Positions 1 through 8,393 of a stretch of 64,000 nucleotides of DNA are shown here, piece by piece (within the stretch, counting starts at the first letter, position 1; every line of letters begins with the position of its first letter). Below the pieces are notes generated by a model. That model did no database searches. It saw only the letters and a list, made by a program, of their open reading frames with translations, and had not been told where the DNA came from. Source of the DNA: DSWT01 sp035420085 (GTDB lineage Bacteria; Chloroflexota; Anaerolineae; B4-G1; SLSP01); assembly GCA_035420085.1 (NCBI GenBank), contig DAOLUH010000001.1:185008-249007 (forward strand), read 5' to 3'. Made by a program: the position numbers and the translations under genes.

Positions 1-846
1 ATCAACATTACCGCTTGGCCCTTCATCCAGGGCCTCGATAGGCGCCATCACTTGCCCAAAGGCCGGGATGATCACCTCTTGGGTGGTGGCAAAGCGCACC
101 GGGTACGACCCGGCGGTCGTGCGGACGATGGTGCCGGCGGGCACGCGGTAATCCTGGCCGAGCAGATTGGTGAAGAGTACCTGCCCCCTGGCGCGACCGG
201 AGAGCGAGAACCCCCGGCCGCTGGTGCCGATTTCCACATAGCCCTCAAACTCGTCGCCGATGCGCCGCGAGGGGATGATGCCGCGCTGCACATCCACCTC
301 GGTCAGTGTCGGGTCCACCGAGACGGCGACGACGCGCGAGTATGTCATCCCCTGGGGGGTGAGGACGATGTGCGCCGATGGCCCCGCCAGAAACGCGGCG
401 ACCATCAATGTGATCAACACCACGCCCATCACACCCAGTTCCAGGGCGATCAGCCACACTGGCTGGCGGCGCAGTCGCGGCGGTTTGGGCCGTTGCGGTT
501 CTTCGGCCCACCAGGGACGGCGCGGGCGCGCCGGTTTCTTGGGCGCGCGCAGCGGCGGAAATGCGCCTTTGCGCGTGAGGTGTTCCTGAGCGGCTGTTTC
601 GCTGGTGAACAGCGGAAATCCTGCCGCACGCGCCAGAGGTCGCCGCGCAATGTCGTCAATGACCCAGGCGACCTCCAACTCGCGCTCTTGCGCCGCGCGG
701 AACAGCACTTCGTAATCCAGGGGGTGCATCCACCCCTTTTCTACATCCCACGGCAGCACCAGCAGGACGCGCTGTTCCGTCGAATGGTTTAACGCCGCGC
801 GTATGGTGTAGCGGTCATCGGCTGGCGTAATGCGTATGATGTTCAC
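1..846 (-). CDS. Baseplate J-like membrane protein (3' end cut by window)
   Basis: The reading frame stays open from a GTG at 846 to the window edge, giving 282 residues with no stop. An in-frame TAA lies four codons upstream, so GTG is the first possible start, and an AGAGG stretch precedes it. Residues 1-100 form a small soluble domain, 100-128 are Pro/Arg rich, about 129-155 form one membrane helix, and an extracytoplasmic beta-rich region follows. The pattern after the helix (IIPSRRI, VPAGTIVRT, GPSGNVD) is typical of baseplate J/gp47-family proteins found as single-pass membrane proteins in Chloroflexota. The gene follows alaS after 27 bases on the same strand. Its function in the cell is unknown. 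The family call is from recall, not a search. Confidence 0.7.
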   Translation of the reverse strand, partial: MNIIRITPADDRYTIRAALNHSTEQRVLLVLPWDVEKGWMHPLDYEVLFRAAQERELEVAWVIDDIARRPLARAAGFPLFTSETAAQEHLTRKGAFPPLRAPKKPARPRRPWWAEEPQRPKPPRLRRQPVWLIALELGVMGVVLITLMVAAFLAGPSAHIVLTPQGMTYSRVVAVSVDPTLTEVDVQRGIIPSRRIGDEFEGYVEIGTSGRGFSLSGRARGQVLFTNLLGQDYRVPAGTIVRTTAGSYPVRFATTQEVIIPAFGQVMAPIEALDEGPSGNVD

Positions 847-873
847 AGGTTGCGTTTATCCTCTAACCGGTAT

Positions 874-3603
874 TTACTGCGCCAGCATGGCCCGCAGCAG
901 CGCCGGGACTTTGTCCAGCGCCTCCGACAGTTTAGACGCATCGCGCCCGCCGGCCTGCGCCATATCGGGGCGTCCCCCGCCACCGCCGCCCACCACGCGC
1001 GCCAGGTCGCGCACGAGGTTGCCGGCGTGGATGCCGCGTTCCTGGATGAGCGCCTTGGTCGTCGCCGCGATGAGCAGCGGTTTGTCGTCAATCACTGTGC
1101 CCAATACAATGACGCCGCCCTGCATTTTATCGCGGAACCAGTCCGCCATCTCGCGCAGCGTATCGGCGTCGGGCACATCCACCCTGGCGGCGAGCACCGG
1201 GACGCCGTCAATGTCTACCACGTTGTTCAGCAACGTTTGGAAATCGGCGCGGGCCAGCTTGCGCGTGAGCGCCTCGATCTCCTTGTGCGCCTCGCGTAGC
1301 TCGTGTTGCAGACGCTCGACGCGCTGCGGCAGCTCATCCACCGCGCCGCCGAGCAAAGCCGCGGCCTGCTCCTGGCGCGCGCGCGCCGCCTGCATCATCT
1401 TAAGCGCGCCGCGCCCGGTGACGGCCTCAATGCGCCGCAATCCCGCCCCGATGCCGCTTTCGGAGGCAATGAGGAACGGGCCGATGTCGCCGGTGCGGGT
1501 GACGTGCGTCCCGCCGCACAACTCCTGGCTGAACGGCGCATTGGCGTCGCCCACCCGCAGCACGCGCACCACCTCGCCGTATTTCTCGCCGAAGAGCGCG
1601 GTGACGCCCTGCGCCAGCGCGTCGCGGTAGGCCTCCTGGCGGGCGTTGACTTCATAGTTCGCCAGCACCGCCTCGACGACACGGCGCTCGATCTCCGCGC
1701 GCTGCTCGGCGGTGAGCGGTTTCTCGTGATTGTAGTCGAAGCGCAGCCGCTCCGGGCTGACCAGCGACCCTGCCTGCGCCACGTGGCTGCCAAGCACATC
1801 CCGCAGCGCGCGATGCAGCAGGTGCGTGGCAGTGTGGTTACGCATCGTATCCCAACGGCGCGCGGCATCCACCTGCGCGATGACCGGATCGCCCACGCGC
1901 GGATGCCCGGCGACGACGCGCCCGATATGGACGATCATCCCCTCGATGGGACGGCGCACATCCTCGACCGCCACTTCCCAATCCGGGCCGACGATGCGCC
2001 CGGTATCGGATACCTGCCCGCCGGATTCGACGTAGAAGCAGGTCTTACTCAAGACGATTTCGACGGCCTCGCCAGCCAGGGCTTCGGTATCCAAACCATC
2101 CCCCCGGACGATGCCGGCCACGCACGCCTTGATCTCCAGGGCGCTGTATGGATCAAAACCGAGGTCGCGGCCACATTCCTGATCCTCAATCCAATCGTGG
2201 AGGATGGGATAGAGCAGGTCATGCTGATCGGTCTCCATCTGGAACTCGCCCGCGGCCCGTCCACGCGCGCGTTGCTCTTCGCGGGCGACGCGGTAGCCGG
2301 CTTCATCCACGGTGAGACCGTGTTCGGCGACGATGTCGCGGGTGACCTCAAATGGCAGACCCAGCGTATCGTGCAGGAAGAAGGCCGCGTTGCCGGGGAT
2401 GACGGTCTCGCCGCGCGCTTTGGCGTCGGCAATCACCAGGTCAAGCCGGGCCAAACCCTGGTCGAGGGTGCGCAGGAAGCGCTCTTCCTCGCTGGTGATG
2501 GTGGCCTTGATGAAATCGGTGCGCGCAGGCAGTTCCGGGAACACGTGGCCCATCATCCCGATGACCACGTCGGCCAGTTCCGCCATAAAGGGCCGGGTGA
2601 AGCCGAGCTTGCGCCCATAGCGGATGGCGCGGCGCAGCACCATCCGCAGCACGTAACCCTGGCCCTCGTTGGACGGCAGCACGCCATCGCCCACGAGAAA
2701 CACGCCAGCGCGGATGTGATCGGCGATGACGCGGTAGGCGACGATATTGGCCTCGCGCTCGGCGTCGGTGTGTCCGGCCAGAGCTTGCGTCTTCTCGATG
2801 ATAGGCCAGAACAGGTCGGTGTGGTAGTTGGTGGGGACGCCTTGCAGCAACGCGACAATGCGCTCGAAGCCCATGCCGGTATCCACGTGCTTGGCCGGCA
2901 GCGGTTCCAGTTGCCCACCGCCGAGGCTGTTGTACTGGATGAACACCAGGTTCCAGATTTCGGTGAAGCGCGGGCAGTCGCCGTTGACGCGGCAGACGTG
3001 GCCCGGCACACCTTGTTTATCGCAGGCCTCCGGGCCGCGGTCGTAGTTGATCTCGCTGTTGGGGCCGCAGGGACCGGTGTCGGCCATCATCCAGAAGTTA
3101 TCCTTGCGGCCAAATGGGAGGATGTGATCGGGGTTGATGTCGGTCTCGGTGCGCCAGCACGCAGCAGCTTCGTCGTCGCGCGGCAGATTCCCCTGATCGT
3201 CCTCGAAGATAGTGGCCCAGAGCCGGTTTTTGTCCAGCCCGTACACGCGGGTCAACAAGTCCCAGGCCCAGGCGATGGCCTCTTTTTTGTAATAGTCGCC
3301 AAACGACCAGTTGCCGAGCATTTCGAAGAGCGTGTGGTGGGTGCCATCGTGGCCGACATCCTCCAGATCGTTGTGCTTGCCGGAGACGCGCATACATTTC
3401 TGCGTATCCACGGCGCGGGTGTAGGGCCGCGTTCCCGTCCCCAGAAAAACGTCCTTGAACTGGTTCATGCCGGCGTTGGTAAACAGCAGCGTCGGGTCAT
3501 CTATTGGCACAAGGCTGGCGCTCGGCACGATGGTGTGCCCGCGCTCGGCGAAAAAATCCAGGAAAGCCTGGCGAATTTCGGCGCTGGTGAATTTCTTGTT
3601 CAT
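874..3603 (-). CDS. alaS: Alanine--tRNA ligase
   Basis: Charges tRNA-Ala in the cytoplasm. The protein has 909 residues, about the usual family length. The start at 3603 (MNKKFTSAEIRQ) is chosen because GGAGG lies five bases upstream; an ATG nine codons earlier lacks this. The N-terminal class II catalytic core has the characteristic TNAGMNQFKDVFLG segment. The editing domain carries the zinc-site HTATH near residue 590 and CGGTH near 696. The C-terminal DHHA1 domain ends with a glycine run followed by RPDMAQAGGRD. No key residue seems to be missing. It is transcribed away from the R3H ATPase gene. Confidence 0.98.
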   Translation of the reverse strand: MNKKFTSAEIRQAFLDFFAERGHTIVPSASLVPIDDPTLLFTNAGMNQFKDVFLGTGTRPYTRAVDTQKCMRVSGKHNDLEDVGHDGTHHTLFEMLGNWSFGDYYKKEAIAWAWDLLTRVYGLDKNRLWATIFEDDQGNLPRDDEAAACWRTETDINPDHILPFGRKDNFWMMADTGPCGPNSEINYDRGPEACDKQGVPGHVCRVNGDCPRFTEIWNLVFIQYNSLGGGQLEPLPAKHVDTGMGFERIVALLQGVPTNYHTDLFWPIIEKTQALAGHTDAEREANIVAYRVIADHIRAGVFLVGDGVLPSNEGQGYVLRMVLRRAIRYGRKLGFTRPFMAELADVVIGMMGHVFPELPARTDFIKATITSEEERFLRTLDQGLARLDLVIADAKARGETVIPGNAAFFLHDTLGLPFEVTRDIVAEHGLTVDEAGYRVAREEQRARGRAAGEFQMETDQHDLLYPILHDWIEDQECGRDLGFDPYSALEIKACVAGIVRGDGLDTEALAGEAVEIVLSKTCFYVESGGQVSDTGRIVGPDWEVAVEDVRRPIEGMIVHIGRVVAGHPRVGDPVIAQVDAARRWDTMRNHTATHLLHRALRDVLGSHVAQAGSLVSPERLRFDYNHEKPLTAEQRAEIERRVVEAVLANYEVNARQEAYRDALAQGVTALFGEKYGEVVRVLRVGDANAPFSQELCGGTHVTRTGDIGPFLIASESGIGAGLRRIEAVTGRGALKMMQAARARQEQAAALLGGAVDELPQRVERLQHELREAHKEIEALTRKLARADFQTLLNNVVDIDGVPVLAARVDVPDADTLREMADWFRDKMQGGVIVLGTVIDDKPLLIAATTKALIQERGIHAGNLVRDLARVVGGGGGGRPDMAQAGGRDASKLSEALDKVPALLRAMLAQ

Positions 3604-3696
3604 GGCCCCTCCGAAAATAATAAATGGCAAATTGCGAACTGAATTGTAAATGGAAAGGGATGGATGTCAACCAGACTACCTGACTATCCGACTTTG

Positions 3697-3705
3697 TGGT
3701 ACAAT
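3697..3705 (+). promoter_or_regulatory. Extended -10 promoter for the R3H ATPase gene
   Basis: TG-G-TACAAT reads as an extended -10 element about 50 bases before the chosen start at 3754. No good -35 box is seen, as is common for extended -10 promoters. Judged by eye only. Confidence 0.4.
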
Positions 3706-3753
3706 CATCACAGCAAAATAAACCCTGACTCGACTCATAGACTAGAAAACCTT

Positions 3754-5316
3754 ATGACAAAAGCAACTCAATTGATTGTAGACGATTTGGATGCGCTGAT
3801 GCACGTGCTGCCGCCCGCGATCCAGGACGTGCTGGAAAAGGAAGGCCGCCGCGACGACTTGTTGGAAGTGATTCTCGATCTGGGCCGCGTGCCGACGGCG
3901 CGCTATACCGACAAAGAACTCGTGTTGTTGGAGCGCGAAGTGACCCAGGAGGACATTGATTGTGTCGTCGAGCGCGTCGGCGATTTCGACGCGGACAACC
4001 GCGCCGGCATCGCCCGGACGCTGCACCGCATCTCCGCCATCCGCAACCGCAAGGGCGCGGTGGTGGGCCTCACTTGCCGCGTGGGGCGCGCAGTCTTCGG
4101 GACGATTGCCATCATTGATGACCTGATCGCCTCCGGCAACAGCGTGTTGCTGCTTGGCCGGCCTGGCGTGGGCAAGACGACGATGCTGCGCGAGGCCGCG
4201 CGCGTCCTCGCGGAGACGAAGCGTGTGGTCATCGTGGATACGTCAAACGAAATCGCGGGGGATGGCGACATCCCGCACCCGGCGATTGGCCGCGCGCGGC
4301 GGATGCAGGTCTCGCTGCCGAGTTTGCAGCACGAGGTGATGATCGAAGCGGTGGAGAACCACAATCCGGAGGTCATCGTCATTGACGAAATCGGGCGTGA
4401 ACTGGAGGCGATGGCCGCCCGCACGATTGCCGAGCGCGGCGTGCAATTGATTGCCACGGCGCATGGCAACACGCTCGAAAACCTGCTGCTCAACCCCACG
4501 CTCTCTGACCTGGTCGGCGGCATCGAAAGCGTCACGCTCTCCGACGAGGAAGCGCGCCGGCGCGGCACACAGAAATCGGTGCTGGAACGCCGCGCCCCGC
4601 CCACCTTCGATGTCCTGGTCGAAATCCAGGATCGCCAGCGGGTGTTGGTGCGCGACGACGTGGCCCAGGCTGTGGATGCGCTGCTGCGAGGTCACCCCCG
4701 TCCCGACGTGCTGCGTTACCGCGACGACGACGGCGAGGTGCGTATGGAGCAGCTCGATTGGGCGCAGGGAGACCGGGACGACGAGGACGAACGTCCCGCG
4801 CTCGCCTGGAACCCTGAGACGACCAAAACTATCGTCAGCCGCCGCAAGTTGAAGGAGAAGCGCGTCTATCCCTTTGGCGTGGCGCGCAACCGGCTGATCC
4901 GCGCCGCGCAAGTGCTCCACGTGCCGGTGCGCATCGTGGACAATCTGGGCGAGGCGCACGTGCTGGTTACATCCAAGCAGTACTATCGCAAACGGCCCAG
5001 CATCGTGGTGGATGCCGAGCGCAGCAACATCCCGGTCTTCGCGTTGCGGGCGAACACCGCCGCGCAGATGGAATCTTTCCTGACGGACCTTTTCCAACTC
5101 TCCGCAGAGGAGACTGACCCTTACACTCTGGCGTTGAAAGAGACCGAAAGCGCCATCCAGCGGGTGCTCGGCGGCGAAGAACAGGCGGTGGACCTCGCGC
5201 CGCAAAACTCCTTCGTCCGGCGCGTCCAACACGAGATGGCACAAAACGCCAATCTTGTCTCGAAATCGCACGGCAAGGAGCCGAATCGCAGCGTGCGTAT
5301 CTTCCGCGAAAGCTAA
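3754..5316 (+). CDS. R3H domain AAA ATPase (Ycf45 / SpoIIIAA-like)
   Basis: 520 residues from the ATG of MTKATQLIVDD; an upstream in-frame ATG at 3664 would add a poorly conserved-looking 30 residues. The middle is a single P-loop ATPase of the secretion-ATPase/stage III sporulation AA type: Walker A GRPGVGKTT at about 135-143 and Walker B VIVIDEIG at about 207. A C-terminal R3H region (about 440-505) should bind single-stranded nucleic acid. This ATPase plus R3H arrangement is widespread in Chloroflexota, cyanobacteria and plastids (Ycf45), but its cellular task is not settled. The start lacks a clear ribosome site. The 3' end is followed by a heptamer repeat hairpin. Confidence 0.85.
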   Translation: MTKATQLIVDDLDALMHVLPPAIQDVLEKEGRRDDLLEVILDLGRVPTARYTDKELVLLEREVTQEDIDCVVERVGDFDADNRAGIARTLHRISAIRNRKGAVVGLTCRVGRAVFGTIAIIDDLIASGNSVLLLGRPGVGKTTMLREAARVLAETKRVVIVDTSNEIAGDGDIPHPAIGRARRMQVSLPSLQHEVMIEAVENHNPEVIVIDEIGRELEAMAARTIAERGVQLIATAHGNTLENLLLNPTLSDLVGGIESVTLSDEEARRRGTQKSVLERRAPPTFDVLVEIQDRQRVLVRDDVAQAVDALLRGHPRPDVLRYRDDDGEVRMEQLDWAQGDRDDEDERPALAWNPETTKTIVSRRKLKEKRVYPFGVARNRLIRAAQVLHVPVRIVDNLGEAHVLVTSKQYYRKRPSIVVDAERSNIPVFALRANTAAQMESFLTDLFQLSAEETDPYTLALKETESAIQRVLGGEEQAVDLAPQNSFVRRVQHEMAQNANLVSKSHGKEPNRSVRIFRES

Positions 5317-5380
5317 AACGTAAGGCGTAAAGCGTAAAACGTAAAGCGTAAGGTTCTCTTACGTTTCACGTTTTTACGCA
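5317..5380. repeat. Heptamer repeat hairpin, ACGTAAA family
   Basis: Five units of the type GCGTAAA/ACGTAAA/GCGTAAG are followed by a short spacer and three units of the reverse complement (TTACGTT, TCACGTT, TTTACGC). The halves can pair into a hairpin directly after the ATPase stop codon. The same unit recurs at 43116-43190. Confidence 0.85.
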
Positions 5381-5399
5381 AGGAAAGCGCGTATTGGTG

Positions 5400-6047
5400 A
5401 TGAAAGGACTGTTTATCACGTTGGAAGGGCCGGATGGCAGCGGCAAGACGACGCAGGCGCGTTGGCTCGCTGAATGGTTGACTGCGCAGGGCTATCCGCT
5501 GGTGACGACGCGGGAGCCAGGCGGCACGCGCATCGGCGAGGCCATCCGCGCCGTGGTCCACGATTGCGCCCACACCGAAATGGCCCCTCAGGCCGAGATT
5601 CTGCTCTACTCCGCGTCGCGCGCGCAGCACGTGGCGGAAGTGATTCGCCCCGCGTTGGACGCCGGAAAACTCGTCCTGTGCGATCGCTATTTCGATAGCA
5701 CCTATGCCTATCAGGGCTACGGGCGCGGCTTGCCGCTGGCGACCTTGCGCGTCATCACGGAGTTCGCCGTGCAGGGTCTCATCCCCGATTTGACGCTGTA
5801 CCTGGACGTCTCCCCGGAAATCGGCTTGCAACGTCGCGCGCGCGGCGGCGGGGAATTGAACCGTCTCGACCGCGAAGCGCTGGCCTTCCACGAGCGTGTG
5901 CGCGCGGGCTACCTGGAACTTGCCGCCGCCGAACCGTCGCGCTGGCGCATCATTGATGCCACCCGCCCCCCGGAAGACGTGCAACAATCATTACGTGCGG
6001 CGCTAACCACGAATCTTCACGAATTTACACGAATTCAATCTGCTTAA
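5400..6047 (+). CDS. tmk: Thymidylate kinase
   Basis: Phosphorylates dTMP to dTDP. 215 residues. P-loop GPDGSGKTT near residues 10-18, the LID/DRY region DRYFDSTYAYQG, and the REPGGT motif of TMP kinases are all visible. The start is ambiguous: TTG (5394), GTG (5397) and ATG (5400) are consecutive in-frame codons after AGGAAAG at 5381-5387, so translation could begin at any of them; ATG is chosen. The last dozen residues (TNLHEFTRIQSA) are encoded by a CACGAATTTACACGAATT-type intergenic repeat that has been absorbed into the gene end. Confidence 0.95.
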   Translation: MKGLFITLEGPDGSGKTTQARWLAEWLTAQGYPLVTTREPGGTRIGEAIRAVVHDCAHTEMAPQAEILLYSASRAQHVAEVIRPALDAGKLVLCDRYFDSTYAYQGYGRGLPLATLRVITEFAVQGLIPDLTLYLDVSPEIGLQRRARGGGELNRLDREALAFHERVRAGYLELAAAEPSRWRIIDATRPPEDVQQSLRAALTTNLHEFTRIQSA

Positions 6048-6068
6048 TCTGCTGACAAGGGAGAAACA

Positions 6069-6896
6069 ATGAACGTAAAAGTAGCCGTGGCGCAGATGGA
6101 CCCTAAGCTTGGACAAAATGAATCAAATCTGGCGCGCATTCTCGCGTTGCTCCGCGAAGCGGCGGCAGCGGGTGCGCGGTTGGTGGTGTTCCCGGAGTGC
6201 GCGGTCTCCGGCTACGGCTTTGCGACGCTGGAAGCCGGCTATGCGGCAGCGGAAACCATCCCCGGCCCGGCGACCGACGCGCTGGCAGCGGCTTGTCGCG
6301 AAACCGGCGCTTACGCCGTCGTCGGCCTGCTCGAACGCGACGGCATTGAGAATGTGTATAATAGCGCCGCGTTGGTCGGCCCGGAAGGCGTGGTCGGCGT
6401 GTACCGCAAAGCGCACCTGCCGCTCCTGGGCGTGGATCGCTTCACGACGCCGGGCGACAGCGGCTTCCGCGTGTGTGAGACCGCGATTGGGCGCGTAGGC
6501 ATCATCATCTGCTACGACCTGCGCTTCCCGGAGGCAGCCCGCGTACTGGCGTTGGTGGGCGCGGACATCATCGCACTGCCCACCAACTGGCCCGACGGCT
6601 CACAGAACGCGCCGTACCTGGTCACGCGCACGCGCGCGTTGGAGAACCGCGTGTTCCTGCTCGCCTGCAATCGCTGCGGGGAGGAGAGCGGCTTCTGGTT
6701 CTTCGGCCATAGCCAGATTACCGATCCAGGCGGCAACGTGCTGGTGGAAGCTGACGCCGGCGAGGAGATCTGCTACGCCGAGATTGAGCCGGCGCAGGCG
6801 CGCCAGAAGCGCATTGTGCTGCGTCCCGACGCGTTCGAGCTGGATACCGTGGGAGATCGCCGGCCCGATTTGTACGGTGCGCTGGCGAAGTTCTGA
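6069..6896 (+). CDS. Carbon-nitrogen hydrolase (nitrilase superfamily)
   Basis: 275 residues with the complete nitrilase Glu-Lys-Cys triad: Glu in FPECAVSGYG, Lys in YRKAHLPLLG and Cys in ICYDLRFPEA. It should hydrolyse a C-N bond (amide or omega-amide), but the substrate cannot be told from sequence. The ATG is preceded by AAGGGAGAAACA, a good ribosome site. It follows tmk by 21 bases on the same strand and may share its transcript. Confidence 0.9.
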   Translation: MNVKVAVAQMDPKLGQNESNLARILALLREAAAAGARLVVFPECAVSGYGFATLEAGYAAAETIPGPATDALAAACRETGAYAVVGLLERDGIENVYNSAALVGPEGVVGVYRKAHLPLLGVDRFTTPGDSGFRVCETAIGRVGIIICYDLRFPEAARVLALVGADIIALPTNWPDGSQNAPYLVTRTRALENRVFLLACNRCGEESGFWFFGHSQITDPGGNVLVEADAGEEICYAEIEPAQARQKRIVLRPDAFELDTVGDRRPDLYGALAKF

Positions 6897-7038
6897 GAAA
6901 AACTGTCGTTTTTTGTCGCTGAACGCCAGTGACAGGAAGACAGGTTTGGGTAAGATGTATCAGGTTCGCTGACGTCATGTGGCAGGGTTACAACCCAATT
7001 GAAACACAGATGTAACGGACTGAACGGATCAATTTCGG

Positions 7039-7065
7039 TTGACTTATGCAAAGTAAAGGTATAAT
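7039..7065 (+). promoter_or_regulatory. Promoter of the RiPP cluster
   Basis: TTGACT at 7039-7044 and TATAAT at 7060-7065 with a 15-base spacer, about 30 bases before the first PqqD-like gene. The spacer is slightly short, but both boxes are close to consensus. Confidence 0.55.
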
Positions 7066-7095
7066 TGTTGACAGAGGGGTGGTTTCTAACCGGTT

Positions 7096-7410
7096 ATGTT
7101 AAATCCAATGTCGAACACAACACCAATCTATCGCCTGAACCCCGTCGTCGCCATCGAAGATTTTGGCGAGCGCTCGTTGGCGCTGCACTGCGAAGACTTG
7201 CGCTTGGTGGAGCTGAACGCGACCGCGCGCGACCTGGTCAACCGCCTGGATGGAGAAACCCCGCTGGAACAGGTCGCGGCAGCGATGGCGGCGGATTATC
7301 AGCAGCCCTTTGAAATGATTTTGGAAGATGCGCGGATCATCCTGGGGCAGATGGAACAACTCGGCATCGTTGAAGCGGTGTCATCCCAAGTTGTCGAAGA
7401 CCAAATATGA
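7096..7410 (+). CDS. PqqD-like RiPP recognition protein 1
   Basis: 104 residues. The fold pattern is that of PqqD: a hydrophobic start, VELNATARDLVNRLDG, a helix of the type PLEQVAAAMAADY, then a terminal helix (LGQMEQLGIVEA). PqqD domains bind the leader of a ribosomally made peptide and present it to a radical SAM enzyme. An alternative start is at 7108. The gene is first in the cluster, with a second PqqD-like gene 34 bases downstream, and radical SAM genes follow. Two separate PqqD proteins with two radical SAM enzymes suggest one recognition protein per enzyme; this is inference. Confidence 0.8.
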   Translation: MLNPMSNTTPIYRLNPVVAIEDFGERSLALHCEDLRLVELNATARDLVNRLDGETPLEQVAAAMAADYQQPFEMILEDARIILGQMEQLGIVEAVSSQVVEDQI

Positions 7411-7443
7411 GTCGCGTGACGACTATATAACAAGAGGCTAACT

Positions 7444-7746
7444 ATGAATACACCTGAACCCACACTGTACATCGTCAATCCCGACGTGTCGTGCCGCGAG
7501 GAAGGGCCGGACGGTGCGCTGTTGTTCAATCCCGATACGGACGCGGTGCTCGTCATCAACACCACTGGCCTGCTGATCTGGGAGGCGCTGCGCAAGCCAC
7601 GCGACAAAGCGGCGGTCGTCGCGGCGCTGGTGAGCCGCTGCAACAACGTCCCTGAAGACAGCGTCGCGGGGGATGTGGACGAATTTATGGAACAACTCGT
7701 CGCCAGGGGTTTTGTCGGCGTCTACCAAGGTGTGGTGCAGTTCTAG
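7444..7746 (+). CDS. PqqD-like RiPP recognition protein 2
   Basis: 100 residues. It contains LLFNPDTDAVLVINTTGLLIWEAL, KAAVVAALVSR and a terminal DEFMEQLVARGFVG helix, the recurring pattern of PqqD-family leader-binding proteins. AAGAGG precedes the ATG. It is only weakly similar to its neighbour at 7096, so the two are probably not a recent duplication. Its expected partners are the radical SAM enzymes at 8394 and 10662, and the peptide encoded at 12363 is the likely substrate. Confidence 0.8.
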   Translation: MNTPEPTLYIVNPDVSCREEGPDGALLFNPDTDAVLVINTTGLLIWEALRKPRDKAAVVAALVSRCNNVPEDSVAGDVDEFMEQLVARGFVGVYQGVVQF

Positions 7747-7814
7747 AGGTGTGCTCTACAATTGTGTTTTATCGAAGATTTGGGACGCCGGGCATCGTAA
7801 GCGGAGGTGAGCAG

Positions 7815-8042
7815 ATGCTTCAAGCTGTCGAAGCTGTCATTGATAAAAAAGGAAAAGTACGCCTTCTGTCGCCAATCCGTTTTACGGCAGCACGACGCGC
7901 CATCGTGACCATTTTAGATGAGGAGTGGTATGGTGGCATTGCTGAAACGGCTTTACTCAGCGAAGCTGCACTTGCTGAAGATTGGAATCGTCCAGAGGAA
8001 GATGCCGCGTGGTCACACCTGCAACTGGCGCAGTCGTTTTAG
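7815..8042 (+). CDS. Antitoxin of a MazEF/PemK-type pair
   Basis: 75 residues, starting at MLQAVEAVIDKKG after GGAGGTGAGCAG. The short N-terminal beta-rich part resembles small antitoxin DNA-binding domains, and the acidic tail (SEAALAEDWNRPEEDAAW) is a form I associate with partners of MazF/PemK toxins. It overlaps the toxin start by 34 bases, the usual coupling. It sits between the PqqD-like genes and the first radical SAM gene, which suggests insertion into the RiPP cluster. Confidence 0.7.
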   Translation: MLQAVEAVIDKKGKVRLLSPIRFTAARRAIVTILDEEWYGGIAETALLSEAALAEDWNRPEEDAAWSHLQLAQSF

Positions 8043-8305
8043 TGCCATTTCCATTTTCGGATTTATCGAAAGCGAAACTGCGGCCAGCGGTTGTGCTGGC
8101 AAAGGTTGCGCAAGGGGATTCGATTCTATGCCAAATCACCAGTAATCCATATAGGGACGCTCAAGCTATTGAACTGACAGACGCTAGTTTTCTTGCATGC
8201 TCGTTACGCACAACGAGCTATGCCCGTCCAGGCAAGTTGTTTACCGCAAACCACGAGTTAATAAAGGCTCAAGTGGGCGTATTGCGAGCAGACGCTTTCG
8301 GATAG
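8009..8305 (+). CDS. MazF/PemK family endoribonuclease toxin
   Basis: 98 residues from a GTG at 8009, with AGAGGAAG at 7994-8001; a TTG at 7982 is possible but lacks this. The N-terminal GAVVLVPFPFSDLSKAKLRPAVVL is the classic MazF/PemK opening, where the Arg-Pro after the loop belongs to the active-site region. These toxins cleave mRNA and are held inactive by the upstream antitoxin. The frame looks intact. Confidence 0.85.
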   Translation: MVTPATGAVVLVPFPFSDLSKAKLRPAVVLAKVAQGDSILCQITSNPYRDAQAIELTDASFLACSLRTTSYARPGKLFTANHELIKAQVGVLRADAFG

Positions 8306-8393
8306 GTGGTCGAAGCGGTTATTGCGATTTTGCGTGCGAGTATAGCAACATAAAGACAGTAGGAATGTTCAAACGACATATTTCAGGAGCTTA

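Noticed and set aside
52..792. 246-codon plus-strand frame at the window start
   Set aside because: The minus-strand frame over the same region codes for a baseplate-J-like membrane protein with a proper topology and start.
1303..3642. 779-codon open frame on the plus strand
   Set aside because: It lies wholly opposite alaS, whose protein is unmistakable. It is a GC-rich antisense frame with no family features.
7065..7313. Plus-strand frame overlapping the first PqqD-like gene
   Set aside because: Its translation is Arg/Ala-rich without a fold pattern, while the 7096 frame is a clear PqqD-like protein.
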